Virus record (IMG/VR): IMGVR_UViG_3300029319_000040 | Location: 1 to 60,885 of that record | Direction: 5' to 3' (one strand) | Source: a virus | DNA: 60,885 nt | Shown here: one piece after another, positions 35,241 through 44,447 of the stretch | Position numbering within the stretch: position 1 is the first letter of the stretch | Layout of the letters: each line of letters begins with the position of its first letter | Made by a program: the position numbers and the translations under genes | Notes under the pieces: generated by a model | Told to the model about the DNA's origin: nothing | Database searches by the model: none | What the model saw: only the letters and a program-made list of their open reading frames with translations

Positions 35241-36249
35241 CTCTTCTTAGATTATGCGCCCAACAATCGTGACCATCACAAAGACCGCGAGCAGCGTACC
35301 AACCAGCAGAAGGCGACCTATCGTAAGTCAACAAAGTTCTGATGTGACCTCGACTTACACTAGGATTGAAGTCTCTCCAGTTTAGAGTTTCTATGTAGGT
35401 CAATATTTCATCCTCCATAGATTTCATTTTGTCTGCCGGTACACTAGACGCTGGCGCGAACCAACGTAGGTTTTCGGCCATATGTAGTACTAAGGCTACA
35501 CGAATCTCATGACTAGGGTTGCTAACCTGTATTGCTCTATCTAGGCAGGGAGGAATGGGTACAGTGCTATGTGTACCTACTTCTCCTGAAAAAGTTCCGC
35601 TAGATACCCATTGTTCTGTTTCTGGATTATCGATAGCCCATTTTGTAATCGAGAACGTAGCAGATAAATCATCACCGCGAAACGGGTCCAAGTGGGTGTA
35701 ATCATCCACTGGTCTTGTCGGTATGACAAAATCCATAGGTGATTCTGCAAAACCACGCGCATCTATATTGACTGCCCATCTACCTCTACTAACATTATAG
35801 GTGTCTGGAATCCTAGTCATCTTCTTAGCGAAACCTACACCATCTAATGTCTTTAGGTCATGCGCTTTGCTTCGCTCATATCGATTCAATTTACGGTCCC
35901 AAGAACCTCCAATAACAGGGTCTTTGAATAGTTGGTGTACGTGGAATCCACGACCAGTAGCGACTAATCTTACATCGCCTTCTAAGCGATTTATCAGCGT
36001 TGCTACATCGCGCTTGACATCATCGATACCACCACGCTCTCCCATGTCGAAATCCCACCAAGCGCGGTCTATAACTACACTATCGTAGTCTGGTTTCCAA
36101 GGTCTTTTGGGGTCACGCTCCCTGAAAGAAAACAAAGATGTATAGCAGTTCGCTTTGCCGTTGACTGTATCTACATATGACGAAAATCTATCTAAGGAAG
36201 GACAAATACTACGTCGTAGACCAATCTCGCGGGGAAAAGAAAGTAGCAT
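35233..36249 (-). CDS. Archaeo-eukaryotic primase (catalytic)
   Basis: 338 aa. The AEP core has WDFDM (DFD, 66-68) as the metal-binding motif I, GRGFHVH (99-105) as the SxH-type motif II and a later basic patch. The C-terminus has C324, C329 and H332 in a short Cys/His cluster that may bind metal. It synthesises primers for PolB. No PriL-like gene was seen, so it probably acts as a single subunit. Confidence 0.85.
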   Translation of the reverse strand: MLLSFPREIGLRRSICPSLDRFSSYVDTVNGKANCYTSLFSFRERDPKRPWKPDYDSVVIDRAWWDFDMGERGGIDDVKRDVATLINRLEGDVRLVATGRGFHVHQLFKDPVIGGSWDRKLNRYERSKAHDLKTLDGVGFAKKMTRIPDTYNVSRGRWAVNIDARGFAESPMDFVIPTRPVDDYTHLDPFRGDDLSATFSITKWAIDNPETEQWVSSGTFSGEVGTHSTVPIPPCLDRAIQVSNPSHEIRVALVLHMAENLRWFAPASSVPADKMKSMEDEILTYIETLNWRDFNPSVSRGHIRTLLTYDRSPSAGWYAARGLCDGHDCWAHNLRRVN

Positions 36250-36252
36250 AAC

Positions 36253-36414
36253 TCAACCAACCACCTGCTCATGCCCACAAGCGCAAACTGCTACAACGAT
36301 AGGAGTTCTTTCGCCACCTTCCTCGCTAGTTACACTCCATAGAGTCATCTCATCTACCCACTCGCATTCGCCGCTACCGTCGTCGTTTGCACATACTGTT
36401 ACTTCTTTACTCAT
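36253..36414 (-). CDS. Cys-containing small protein (53 aa)
   Basis: ATG overlaps the Cas4-like stop (ATGA). Cys at 8, 17, 44 and 46 with a His at 48 could form a zinc site. Acidic in the middle. Sits between the Cas4-like nuclease and the primase, and may be a cofactor of either; this is inference. Confidence 0.6.
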   Translation of the reverse strand: MSKEVTVCANDDGSGECEWVDEMTLWSVTSEEGGERTPIVVAVCACGHEQVVG

Positions 36415-37262
36415 GTTATCACATCTGGTTCTAATCCGCTAAGAATCCCATCGCACGACATGGAAAAATCACACCATTCGGGGCAAAAATAATCATTCCA
36501 CTTCATCGGCCATTGATGGGAAACTAGAGACTCTATGGTGTCGTTTAAGGATTGGGGGAATGTATTAAGTGACCTTGTTGGCACTTTTTCCATAACTGCT
36601 ACACCGCAGGTTTCTCCAAGCCAAACCTCTTTACCACGCTTGCCGATTTCATCTAACATACGTTCATCAGTGCAGTCTGGAGCAATATACAAGAAGTGTG
36701 TTATGTTCTCAAACCCTGCTAGAGTCAGCATTCTATGATAGAAAACAAGTTCTTTACGGGTACGACTTAACTTGGAAGGATTCATGTTTCCAGTCTTAAG
36801 TTCTACGATGATGATACCGCCGTCGGGGTGACGTAAAACACCGTCAATCATACCACTCCAAATGATAGGGATAGTACCTTGATTTTCGGTTACGAAATCT
36901 TCATACAGGTATCTCTTCTCTTCTACCTCGACTACATCAAGACTACCAAAAGACGACGCTATACCGTGAATCAACTTAGCCATTTCATCTACCCCGACAT
37001 CTCCAGCAACACCCTCTTTTTCGGCCACTACTGGTATAACATCGGGTCCATCTACTAGGCCCGCTTCCATTACAGAATGTATAGCAGTACCACGAATCGC
37101 AGCCTCGCCAACAGGAGGACTAGGTACACCACTCATGTATCTCCACCAATACTGGCGAGGACACTTTTGGTAGTTCATGAACGAAGATTTGCTTACTCTC
37201 AAGATAGGTAGTTCCCCCACCTTGTAAGAGGATTGTTCTATCTGTTGTGGTGTAGCATCCAT
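36411..37262 (-). CDS. Cas4-like RecB-family nuclease
   Basis: 283 aa. KSSFMNYQKCPRQYWW is the N-terminal Cas4/RecB signature, with C34. The nuclease core shows GMIDGV (Asp, about 143) and VELKTG (ExK, about 157-159). C260, C264 and C270 with C34 give the four Cys of a 4Fe-4S cluster. The family has 5'-3' exonuclease activity and occurs in many archaeal viruses for end processing or recombination. No CRISPR array or other cas gene is in the window. Confidence 0.88.
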   Translation of the reverse strand: MDATPQQIEQSSYKVGELPILRVSKSSFMNYQKCPRQYWWRYMSGVPSPPVGEAAIRGTAIHSVMEAGLVDGPDVIPVVAEKEGVAGDVGVDEMAKLIHGIASSFGSLDVVEVEEKRYLYEDFVTENQGTIPIIWSGMIDGVLRHPDGGIIIVELKTGNMNPSKLSRTRKELVFYHRMLTLAGFENITHFLYIAPDCTDERMLDEIGKRGKEVWLGETCGVAVMEKVPTRSLNTFPQSLNDTIESLVSHQWPMKWNDYFCPEWCDFSMSCDGILSGLEPDVIT

Positions 37263-37399
37263 CAGATAACCTCCGCACCGAGAATATCTTCTAGGGTGCG
37301 GATAAGCAAGCGTCTAGGTACATCTCCTAGATGTGCGCCCTGTTTTAGACCGGCTATGTACCGTGTCAATCGGTGGGCCATATCATCTGGACTTCTCAT
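37262..37399 (-). CDS. Small helical protein (45 aa)
   Basis: ATG at 37399 overlaps the stop of the 37396-37695 gene (ATGA), and its TGA overlaps the Cas4-like ATG (TGATG). Mostly helical and basic, with LTRYIAGLKQGAHLGD. Function unknown. Confidence 0.6.
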   Translation of the reverse strand: MRSPDDMAHRLTRYIAGLKQGAHLGDVPRRLLIRTLEDILGAEVI

Positions 37400-37695
37400 T
37401 CGCTTTCCTCCGCGTAGTCATCAAGAGTAGTTTGGTTTTTGTAAAGTGGTTGTTCACAAGAAGGACAATGTGTTTCTCTTTCTATTCCTTCTATGATTGG
37501 TAGAAGTATTTCTTGATTACAAGATTCACACATTATTTCTTCTGCTTTGTCCACTTCCTTTAGATAAGAAAATAGTATCACATTAAGTCTGTGTATATCC
37601 ATACTAACAGCCTTAGTGAATTGGGTTAAGTACTGTCTCATATCCATAATATCAGACTGTACCTCCCGTATAGTTGGCTTCCGTTGTCGGCTCAT
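37396..37695 (-). CDS. Helical zinc-ribbon protein (99 aa)
   Basis: The first half is helical (MRQYLTQFTKAVSMDIHRL); the second half has MCESC and CPSC knuckles about 20 residues apart. SD AAGGTGA precedes ATG. Likely a regulator or small DNA-associated factor; family unknown. Confidence 0.65.
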   Translation of the reverse strand: MSRQRKPTIREVQSDIMDMRQYLTQFTKAVSMDIHRLNVILFSYLKEVDKAEEIMCESCNQEILLPIIEGIERETHCPSCEQPLYKNQTTLDDYAEESE

Positions 37696-37713
37696 ATATA
37701 TCCTTCACCTTGT

Positions 37714-37735
37714 TTGCATATAAACATTTATATCC
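37714..37735 (-). promoter_or_regulatory. TATA elements overlapping polB stop
   Basis: On the minus strand GGATATAAATG (PolB TAA inside) is followed by TTTATATGC. Both lie 20-40 bp before the ATG at 37695. They probably drive the nuclease/primase cluster. Confidence 0.45.
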
Positions 37736-39944
37736 ACTGAGTTTTACTCAATCCGTTCAAAGCGTTGTACAAAGGCTGTACGTCCCACTTCATCACATTG
37801 TAATAAGGTAGAACTTTATCTACTACAAACTTACTTGCCAAAGTCCTAAAACCTACTTTAGTTATACCCTCTATGTCTTTAGGGTCATCAAAGGCTACGT
37901 ATTTACCCTCATCATTAATAGTCACTAAGAAGTATGAACCAGCACCGTAACCTTTACCAAGATGTTCGTTGGCCCACATCGCACCGGCAGAAGGACCGGA
38001 CAACACCTTATACTCCTTAAGTGATTTTTCTAATTTACCCTTCATACACAGTTCCACAATCTCACAACCACCAGACACAATATCATCAATAAGAGATGTT
38101 AGATTTTTAGTTATTGCTACTTCGGGCTGACCTGATAACATAGCATTTAGAGTCTCTTTCATGGCCTCTTTCATGACTGGAGGCATCCTAGATTGTTTTA
38201 ACTCAATACCTTTGACGTACAGACTAGGCTCATGGTATTGCCCATCAGTCCATACGGTGATACCAGCGTATCTATTTTTAGCCATAATAACCATACTGTT
38301 ACACCACTTTTCAAATTCAGTAATGATAGGAAACATCTTTTCATTGATTCTTGATACTGCTTCTAGTCCAGTATCAGGGTCAGGTATCTCACAAAATACG
38401 CTATCAGTATGACCATAGCGAACTGTAAGCCCTTCTTCATTAGCCAACTCCTTCAATCTACCTAAAGTCTGTCTTGATGTGTATGTGATTGCTTGCGCTA
38501 CATCGGGGTGATACAGACCGTATTTAGAATCACCGGCTGCGCCGTACATGGATGCAACTAGAGTTTTACAGGCGAACTGCATAGTGTCCCACTTATCATG
38601 ATTGTCGGGGTCATCTTTCATCATTTTCTTGTAGTGGTTTCTTAGGTCGGTCAACTTATCCATTTGTCGGACAAGTAACCCTTTGTTTCCTTGTCTAAAA
38701 CAAGTACCGTTACCACAATCCTTCCCTTCGGGGTCTAACGTGTCCCAAGATATATTATGTAACTCGGCGTTACTATGATACATGGCCCTAATATCCAAAA
38801 TACCCATATTATGATAAATACCACTCTCAACGTCCATAACTTCTGCTCCAGTGTAGGGTCTGTAATCGAACTGTGGTTTAGTAGGTATTCTCATATCAAA
38901 TTCTTTGTCTACCAAAGAGAGTGATGTAAATAATTTAGTAACAAACGGTGTAGAGCGTAAATCGCATTGAACGATGTGTTGTATAGCACAATAATACTCG
39001 ATAGCGTTTATCAAAGAGTTTAGGCGGGGCAACAATCTTACGTCCTGTACTGCATATTTTAGATATAGAGGAAAGTCACTATAATATGTATCGTGTCCAT
39101 CTTCTAACGCTACCTTAGAGTCTTTCAAACATTCAGTAGCAACATCATCAAGACGATACCCCGAAAGTTTGCCGTTTTTCATCTCCCACAACTTTGAGAA
39201 TGCAATCATAAGGTCTATACAATTCCTCCCTACTATCGGTTGCTCCCAATCGCCAAACTTCCAACGAAAACGACGCATAGGAGACATATTACCCGGATTG
39301 ATACCGAGCGACCTACATCGTTCTGCTATGGTCTTGATGTCTGCCCCGACCACGAACCAACCAGTAATGATGTCGGGGTCACAACGCTTCATATGATTAA
39401 TAAAATGTTCTAACATAGTCTTTTCATCAGAAAAACACATAGCGTGAGTTTCGTAGTGATGGTCGCCTATCTTACTGTATTTACCGGCGTCATAATCTGG
39501 ATGCACGAACCAAACATACTCTCTTTCTGTGTAGGAGTCAAAAACTACTATAATTCTCATTTCGTTGGTGTCCGGCGACCATTCACAATCCATGAACCAA
39601 ATACGATGATTGTAGTTAGGAATAGGGGGCAAACCTTCATTTATTCTATCAGTTAGAACTCTATTTACGAAAGGTATGTTGCCTTCCCAAGTCGGCCCTA
39701 CGTCTTTGATTGCACGTAGTTGGTCTGGATGAGATACTGTTACTTTAGTTAGGTTTTCTTTGTACACGCCTTTGTAGCCAGCCTCTTTACTAACTGCCTC
39801 AACCCATTTCGCAGATTCATCAGTCACAAAGACGTAAGGCCAGTGGTCATTGTCTTTGATAACTTTACGAACATCGTTTTCATCTCTATAACGGATGATT
39901 ACTTCTCGACCTTTACCCTGTTCGACTATCATCGCAACCACCAT
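37728..39944 (-). CDS. polB: Family B DNA polymerase
   Basis: 738 aa. The exonuclease domain has FMDCEW (ExoI, about 114), ITGWFVVGAD (ExoII) and YAVQD (ExoIII). The polymerase motif A reads DIRAMYHS (about 388), motif B KTLVASMYG (about 451) and motif C YGHTDS (about 508). The first Asp of YGDTDS is His and the Asn of motif B is Ala; the second Asp, the key metal ligand, remains. The length is on the short side. Replicates the genome with the clamp, clamp loader and primase nearby. Confidence 0.92.
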   Translation of the reverse strand: MVVAMIVEQGKGREVIIRYRDENDVRKVIKDNDHWPYVFVTDESAKWVEAVSKEAGYKGVYKENLTKVTVSHPDQLRAIKDVGPTWEGNIPFVNRVLTDRINEGLPPIPNYNHRIWFMDCEWSPDTNEMRIIVVFDSYTEREYVWFVHPDYDAGKYSKIGDHHYETHAMCFSDEKTMLEHFINHMKRCDPDIITGWFVVGADIKTIAERCRSLGINPGNMSPMRRFRWKFGDWEQPIVGRNCIDLMIAFSKLWEMKNGKLSGYRLDDVATECLKDSKVALEDGHDTYYSDFPLYLKYAVQDVRLLPRLNSLINAIEYYCAIQHIVQCDLRSTPFVTKLFTSLSLVDKEFDMRIPTKPQFDYRPYTGAEVMDVESGIYHNMGILDIRAMYHSNAELHNISWDTLDPEGKDCGNGTCFRQGNKGLLVRQMDKLTDLRNHYKKMMKDDPDNHDKWDTMQFACKTLVASMYGAAGDSKYGLYHPDVAQAITYTSRQTLGRLKELANEEGLTVRYGHTDSVFCEIPDPDTGLEAVSRINEKMFPIITEFEKWCNSMVIMAKNRYAGITVWTDGQYHEPSLYVKGIELKQSRMPPVMKEAMKETLNAMLSGQPEVAITKNLTSLIDDIVSGGCEIVELCMKGKLEKSLKEYKVLSGPSAGAMWANEHLGKGYGAGSYFLVTINDEGKYVAFDDPKDIEGITKVGFRTLASKFVVDKVLPYYNVMKWDVQPLYNALNGLSKTQWI

Positions 39945-40054
39945 TTATCCTTTGTTTCGGTAGGGATATAACTGTTCTTGTAGCACTTGTAACAAAGACG
40001 ATGGATAGGGTGCAAGACCGCCCACCGCTTACATTTTTTACATACACCAGACAT
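39929..40054 (-). CDS. Zinc-ribbon microprotein (41 aa)
   Basis: CKKC (5-8) and CYKC (21-24) in a basic protein. The open frame reaches back to 40177, but the upstream part holds a TATA box (CTTTATATACTT, about 40096-40107) and GC-rich non-coding sequence, so the ATG at 40054 is preferred. It overlaps the PolB start by 16 bases. Confidence 0.6.
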   Translation of the reverse strand: MSGVCKKCKRWAVLHPIHRLCYKCYKNSYIPTETKDKWWLR

Positions 40055-40093
40055 AGCAATCACAAAAATTTTTTCCAAAAAATTCGTAGAAAC

Positions 40094-40108
40094 AAGTATA
40101 TAAAGCGG
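40094..40108 (-). promoter_or_regulatory. TATA promoter upstream of polB
   Basis: CTTTATATACTTG on the minus strand, about 40-55 bp before the ATG at 40054. The leader would be about 20-25 bases. It probably drives the microprotein and polB. Confidence 0.5.
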
Positions 40109-40142
40109 AAACGGCGGGAGCGGAGGATAGACCCCCTGCCCA

Positions 40143-40162
40143 TCCCGCGATGTTCTGCGGGA
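40143..40162 (-). promoter_or_regulatory. GC hairpin between HTH gene and polB promoter
   Basis: TCCCGC/GCGGGA stem with an 8-nt loop in the 157-bp gap, flanked by GC-rich sequence and with no U-tract. It may end transcription from the clamp gene or insulate the polB promoter; weak evidence. Confidence 0.3.
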
Positions 40163-40211
40163 GAGAATGACCCTCATATACCGTTATTACCGGGCAAACC
40201 GCGAAATGAAC

Positions 40212-40499
40212 TTACTTTCTTCTACCTCTTGCTCTTGTCTCGATACCAAACTTGTTTAGCCACTTTAAGATAGCCATAGGCGTTACACCGTAGTCGTCGG
40301 CTATATCTGCCATACTTCTACCCAACACCTCATACTGATTTCTTAACCACTCTTCATTACGGTAGTCTTTGCTCTTTTTAACCAATCTACCGCTAAATCC
40401 CCATTCACCAAGGGGTTGTTCTACCAACCCATCTTCGGGATGAATCGTAATGCTAGTTGTGTTGCCGTCGTCGTCTGTCAATAATATTTCTGCTTTCAT
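40212..40499 (-). CDS. Helix-turn-helix protein (95 aa)
   Basis: C-terminal HTH (SMADIADDYGVTPMAILKWL, about 65-84) with a basic tail (ETRARGRRK). ATG at 40499 is chosen for GGAGTGAT upstream. A DNA-binding regulator or replication factor beside the clamp gene. Confidence 0.7.
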   Translation of the reverse strand: MKAEILLTDDDGNTTSITIHPEDGLVEQPLGEWGFSGRLVKKSKDYRNEEWLRNQYEVLGRSMADIADDYGVTPMAILKWLNKFGIETRARGRRK

Positions 40500-40504
40500 A
40501 TAAA

Positions 40505-41314
40505 TCACTCCAATAACCCCACTTGGAAAACCATGTCTCCATTAGGGAATACGAACAGAATACGGGTTCCTTGTCCGTATTCACTGAAATCTAGGAAATG
40601 TAATGTAACATCTCCCCCATAATGTTTGAGTACCGAATCGATACCGCCTTCAATAGTTACCTCGCCAGCATCTAACATTTGGTCGGGTAGAGAAAAGATA
40701 GTTTCAGTAGCACCTTTCAATTCAGAGCCTACTTTGACGGACACATAATCAGCCTCATAAGAAAAGGTAAAGCGATTAGTCTTCTGTCCATTGATAGCAT
40801 CGCACCGTAGAGCCTCAAACAATTCAGATGAGTCAAGTGTGATAGAGAACTTAGGTAGTAGCCATTCACCCGTACTTTGCACTAAATACGCCCCATCTTC
40901 TCTCAGTTGGTCGAATCTATTTAGGCTTTTCTCAGCCCAAACAGATATTGCGTCAGGACAGTTAGCAAAGGCTGGAGCGTTGAGACTACTTGTTAGGGTC
41001 GTCTTCTTGTTCCTTGATTTTATCTCCAACTTATCGTTAGCCCATGACAAAGATACTTCTGTCCCATGATACGGTAGAATTCCTAGTACCGCGTCGATAG
41101 ATGCGATTGGTATATTGACCACCGGACTTTCATTAGGTGTAGAGAAACGCGAAAGGGAAGTAACACCATCACGCACTATGTTGATTGTCTCAATACAATC
41201 ACCAATGGGACGAAGTAGAGTAGATTCTACTTGGTCTTGCTTCTTGCCAGCAACCGTTTGTGGCCGCTTAGTTAGCGTAAGAAGCCTAGTCAGCGCATCG
41301 TTTCTAACATTCAT
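40505..41314 (-). CDS. PCNA-like sliding clamp
   Basis: 269 aa. The two-domain beta pattern, the interdomain region (about 130-150), the second-domain FTFSYEADYVSVKVGSE strand pair and the final GDVTLHFLDF...FVFPNG strand fit a PCNA-type clamp. Identity with cellular PCNAs seems low. Neighbours PolB and RFC support the call. Confidence 0.65.
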   Translation of the reverse strand: MNVRNDALTRLLTLTKRPQTVAGKKQDQVESTLLRPIGDCIETINIVRDGVTSLSRFSTPNESPVVNIPIASIDAVLGILPYHGTEVSLSWANDKLEIKSRNKKTTLTSSLNAPAFANCPDAISVWAEKSLNRFDQLREDGAYLVQSTGEWLLPKFSITLDSSELFEALRCDAINGQKTNRFTFSYEADYVSVKVGSELKGATETIFSLPDQMLDAGEVTIEGGIDSVLKHYGGDVTLHFLDFSEYGQGTRILFVFPNGDMVFQVGLLE

Positions 41315-41318
41315 TCAA

Positions 41319-42299
41319 TCACTCCCAATTCAAGAAAGGTAGACCAGACCAATTTACTTTGCCATCTTTGACAGATAGAATAGTGTGTGTCTCGCCTAGA
41401 TGTTCCATGTTGTGACCCTTCATTTCTTCAATGATTGCCTTTACTGCCCATTCACCTTCGGCTAAGGATTTGTCTCCCTTAACACCAGCCGCAGGGTCAG
41501 CCTTTTTCATGTATCTAGTTAGGAATATTTGTTGTGAGAAACAACGCATAGTTCCCTTCTCCCATTCAGGGCGTTCACCGACACTCATTAGGACTTTGCC
41601 ACCAGAGCCGTTATCCACATACTCTTGAATAGGTTTCAAGTGGAATGTGAAGAACACCTTCGGTACATCTAAACCATGAATACGTTGAATAGTATCTCGG
41701 AACAGTTTGTTACGAATGCGCCATTCTGCTTGGTTGAATCTATCTCCATCTTCGGGATTGACCGGATTCTTAGAGCGATTCTGCAATACATAAGTCATAG
41801 CCTGTTCGCACCACTTGAGGAAAGTAGAGCCACCATCAAAGATGATACCAGCATATTCTTCTCCAGCCTTAACACGTTCTGCTACAATATTAGTAAACCA
41901 CGATACCTTATCGATAAGAGCCGTATAGTTCACAGAGTTATCGTCATTGAAGATAGAATCATCTAACTCATCAAAGAGAGGAAGCACTATGATATTGTCC
42001 TTTCCGGGGTACAGATAATCAACGGTCTGCTTGGCAGAATTGTCCACATCGAAGATAGCGACTTTCTTTCCAGCCTCAATCTCCGCTTTTAGAAGGTCAA
42101 GTGCGAGTCCAGTTTTAGCAGTATTCTCACGGCCAACAAGAGCCATACGAACAGGACGATACTTTGCTTGGTTGTTGTCAAACAAGTTATTGTAGTAGTC
42201 TGCATCGTAAGCCGTCTTCATGGCTGGATTAGGAGTAGCGGCAGGGGCCGCAGTTGCGGTTACACTACGACCTTTGTATTCTGATTGGCCCCAACTCAT
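41319..42299 (-). CDS. RadA/RecA-like ATPase
   Basis: 326 aa. Walker A GRENTAKT (56-63; Ala at the usual Gly) and Walker B YAGIIFDGG (about 150) in a RecA-like core. The N-terminal 45 residues (Ala/Pro-rich) may be a flexible arm. Related to phage AAA-24/RadA-type ATPases used in recombination or replication. The ATG at 42299 overlaps the stop of the upstream gene (ATGA). Confidence 0.75.
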   Translation of the reverse strand: MSWGQSEYKGRSVTATAAPAATPNPAMKTAYDADYYNNLFDNNQAKYRPVRMALVGRENTAKTGLALDLLKAEIEAGKKVAIFDVDNSAKQTVDYLYPGKDNIIVLPLFDELDDSIFNDDNSVNYTALIDKVSWFTNIVAERVKAGEEYAGIIFDGGSTFLKWCEQAMTYVLQNRSKNPVNPEDGDRFNQAEWRIRNKLFRDTIQRIHGLDVPKVFFTFHLKPIQEYVDNGSGGKVLMSVGERPEWEKGTMRCFSQQIFLTRYMKKADPAAGVKGDKSLAEGEWAVKAIIEEMKGHNMEHLGETHTILSVKDGKVNWSGLPFLNWE

Positions 42300-43501
42300 G
42301 CGTCCCACCCATCATCCACAGAATCTACTGGTACGTCTGCCATAGGAGCAATCGCATCGAAGGCCCACCAACCATTTACAGATAGTCGGTACTCATCATC
42401 TTGAGTCTTCCAAGGTTGTGCAATCACAAGTACCTTAGTACCAACGGCGAAGTCAATCATACTTTCTTGGGAAGCAGGGATATAGATGTCCACCACTGGA
42501 GCCATAGAAGTAATATCCAAGTCAGCAACTACTAGATTGAAGCCACCGTTGTCGCGAGGTTCAATACTAATAACTTCTGTAAGTACACCAATGAGTCTAT
42601 CCCACCATCCATCAGTCCCATGATTAGCCTCATAGAACGGACCAACGGCATCAAGATTCTTCAATAGGTCATCGCCAAGCATACTGCCCATCAGACCACC
42701 ATCTTCGCTACGGAAGGGCGGTAGAGGGAATTCAGATGCTAGTGAATCGTCGCGGTTGAACACTGATACTCCAGCCTTAGCATAACCAACACCGTTGCGA
42801 CCCATACGAACCGCATAAGTTCCGGGTACAAAGGTAGGAGGTGCATCTTCGGCAACACTACCGGAAGCCTTGATTGTTACAGGGCCGTCAGCAGTAGCGA
42901 ATAACATAGTTCTCTCTAATTCCTTAGTAGGTCTAGCGGAGCCGTACTTGAAGTTAGCATCACCCGATGGGAAAGTCGGAGACTTGTTATCCCATACTAT
43001 GTAGTAGTAAGTAGACTCATCAAGTTGCTTGATATTCTTAGGCAACTCTGTAACTGAATCTTCATCGTAGTCTGCTTCAAAAGCAACTTTGTTTCGTAGA
43101 GATGGGTTGATAGCACGACTATAAGTACCGTCGTAATTATCGGTAAAGATTACTACTTTGCCCTGTGTTACTAAGGATTCTCGTACATCTTCACTAGCCA
43201 TCTTTAGAGTGTTGTCCATCTTACGGTATAGCAATTGGCCCCAATCTTTGTATCTAGGCACACTGATAAACATACCCTTTAGGGATTCAGCACCACTTCT
43301 TTTTAACTTAGCACTTTCGGATGCCAATTGTCTTGCTGCAACTCGTAGAGCAAACACTCCGCACTCTTCGTCATTCTTTCCAGCGTTTCGCCATGCTGAA
43401 CCCTGTTCTTCAAGAACAGATTCCATTCTCGTTTTGAGAACAGATACATCAACACCAACATTCGTTGCCACATTCTTCATCATATCTTCGGTTGTAGTCA
43501 T
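42296..43501 (-). CDS. RPA-like OB-fold single-strand binding protein (401 aa)
   Basis: The helical N-terminal part (1-80) is followed by beta-rich domains. The C-terminal third (DLDITSMAPVVDIYIPAS...VLVIAQPW) looks like an OB fold, as in RPA-type proteins. It lies between the RFC and RadA genes. SD AGGAAGTGA; a TATA box (ATTTATATGC) sits about 40 bp upstream. Evidence for the OB fold is pattern-level. Confidence 0.55.
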   Translation of the reverse strand: MTTTEDMMKNVATNVGVDVSVLKTRMESVLEEQGSAWRNAGKNDEECGVFALRVAARQLASESAKLKRSGAESLKGMFISVPRYKDWGQLLYRKMDNTLKMASEDVRESLVTQGKVVIFTDNYDGTYSRAINPSLRNKVAFEADYDEDSVTELPKNIKQLDESTYYYIVWDNKSPTFPSGDANFKYGSARPTKELERTMLFATADGPVTIKASGSVAEDAPPTFVPGTYAVRMGRNGVGYAKAGVSVFNRDDSLASEFPLPPFRSEDGGLMGSMLGDDLLKNLDAVGPFYEANHGTDGWWDRLIGVLTEVISIEPRDNGGFNLVVADLDITSMAPVVDIYIPASQESMIDFAVGTKVLVIAQPWKTQDDEYRLSVNGWWAFDAIAPMADVPVDSVDDGWDA

Positions 43502-43537
43502 TCTATCACTTCCTGTGTATTTTCACCCAAATCGCTT

Positions 43538-43549
43538 AAGCATATAAAT
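43538..43549 (-). promoter_or_regulatory. TATA promoter of RPA-RadA-clamp operon
   Basis: ATATTTATATGC on the minus strand, 37-48 bp before the ATG at 43501, which allows a leader of about 15-20 bases with an SD. Confidence 0.5.
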
Positions 43550-43553
43550 ATTC

Positions 43554-44447
43554 TCATTCTACACACTCCCTTACAAAATTGGCGAGTATAAGGTCCGACG
43601 ATATGCCGGAAATGAGGTCGCGTTGTGCATTTATCAACGCATTGACGATTAGTAGTTTCGATTCTTGTTTTGCATCAGATTCTACCATGTAGTCAAAGAT
43701 GCCTCGTAGAGTATCTGCTAAGGGTTGCCCTTTGATAATCTTCAATGCGCCATCGAAGGACTTCTCTCGTACTGCTACACGAAGGAACTTAGCGTAGTCC
43801 ACAACGGGAGTATCTAAGGAAAACAAGAACTTGTCTTTGTCTGCACCATAATTAACATATGCTTGTAAGAAATTTATAGCAGAGCGAGCATCGCTATGAT
43901 GTTTTGCTATACGCTGAATAGTATCGTCCATCCTAACGAAACCAGCGACGTTTTCTTTGAGTGTTATCTCCCGTAAAATCCTTGCTATATCCCCTTTATA
44001 GTAAGGGCGGAAATGTATTACTTTGCATCGCGATTGTAGCCAAGGAGAAACCTTAGCGAGATTGTTACAAGTCAATATGAAATAACCATGAGCATTCTCC
44101 ATAACTCCTTTGAGAGCGGATTGGGCCGCATCAGTCAATTGGTCTGCCTCATCAAGTAGGAAAATTTGTTTGTCATTACCTGTTCTCGTTCTAGGGATTA
44201 GTTCTTCTTCGATGAACCCAATACCCCTCTCATTCCTAGTAGAAGCATTGAACACATGAAGTTGCATCCCAAACTCATTAGCCAAAACGCGAGCAATAGT
44301 AGTTTTCCCTGTACCCGGTTCTTGAGAATGAAACAAGAAATTCTGCGATACATAACCCATATTCTCAAATTGGGCTACAATATCATCACGACCTATCACA
44401 TCTTTGAATGTGGTGGGCCTATGCTTCTGTGACCATATCTCAGTCAT
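43554..44447 (-). CDS. rfcS: Replication factor C small subunit (clamp loader)
   Basis: 297 aa AAA+ ATPase. WSQKHRPTTFKDVIG opens the family; Walker A EPGTGKTT (43-50), Walker B IFLLDEAD (95-102) and SRC (139-141) are present, followed by the lid and collar. Loads the PCNA-like clamp. No recognised large subunit is seen; the 45483-46157 product is the only weak candidate. ATG overlaps the upstream stop by one base. Confidence 0.93.
   Translation of the reverse strand: MTEIWSQKHRPTTFKDVIGRDDIVAQFENMGYVSQNFLFHSQEPGTGKTTIARVLANEFGMQLHVFNASTRNERGIGFIEEELIPRTRTGNDKQIFLLDEADQLTDAAQSALKGVMENAHGYFILTCNNLAKVSPWLQSRCKVIHFRPYYKGDIARILREITLKENVAGFVRMDDTIQRIAKHHSDARSAINFLQAYVNYGADKDKFLFSLDTPVVDYAKFLRVAVREKSFDGALKIIKGQPLADTLRGIFDYMVESDAKQESKLLIVNALINAQRDLISGISSDLILANFVRECVE

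Noticed and set aside
36411-37262. CRISPR-Cas locus
   Set aside because: Only a Cas4-like nuclease is present; no array of regular spacers or other cas genes was seen.
40143-40162. Rho-independent terminator
   Set aside because: The hairpin has no U-tract on the minus strand; reported only as a hairpin.
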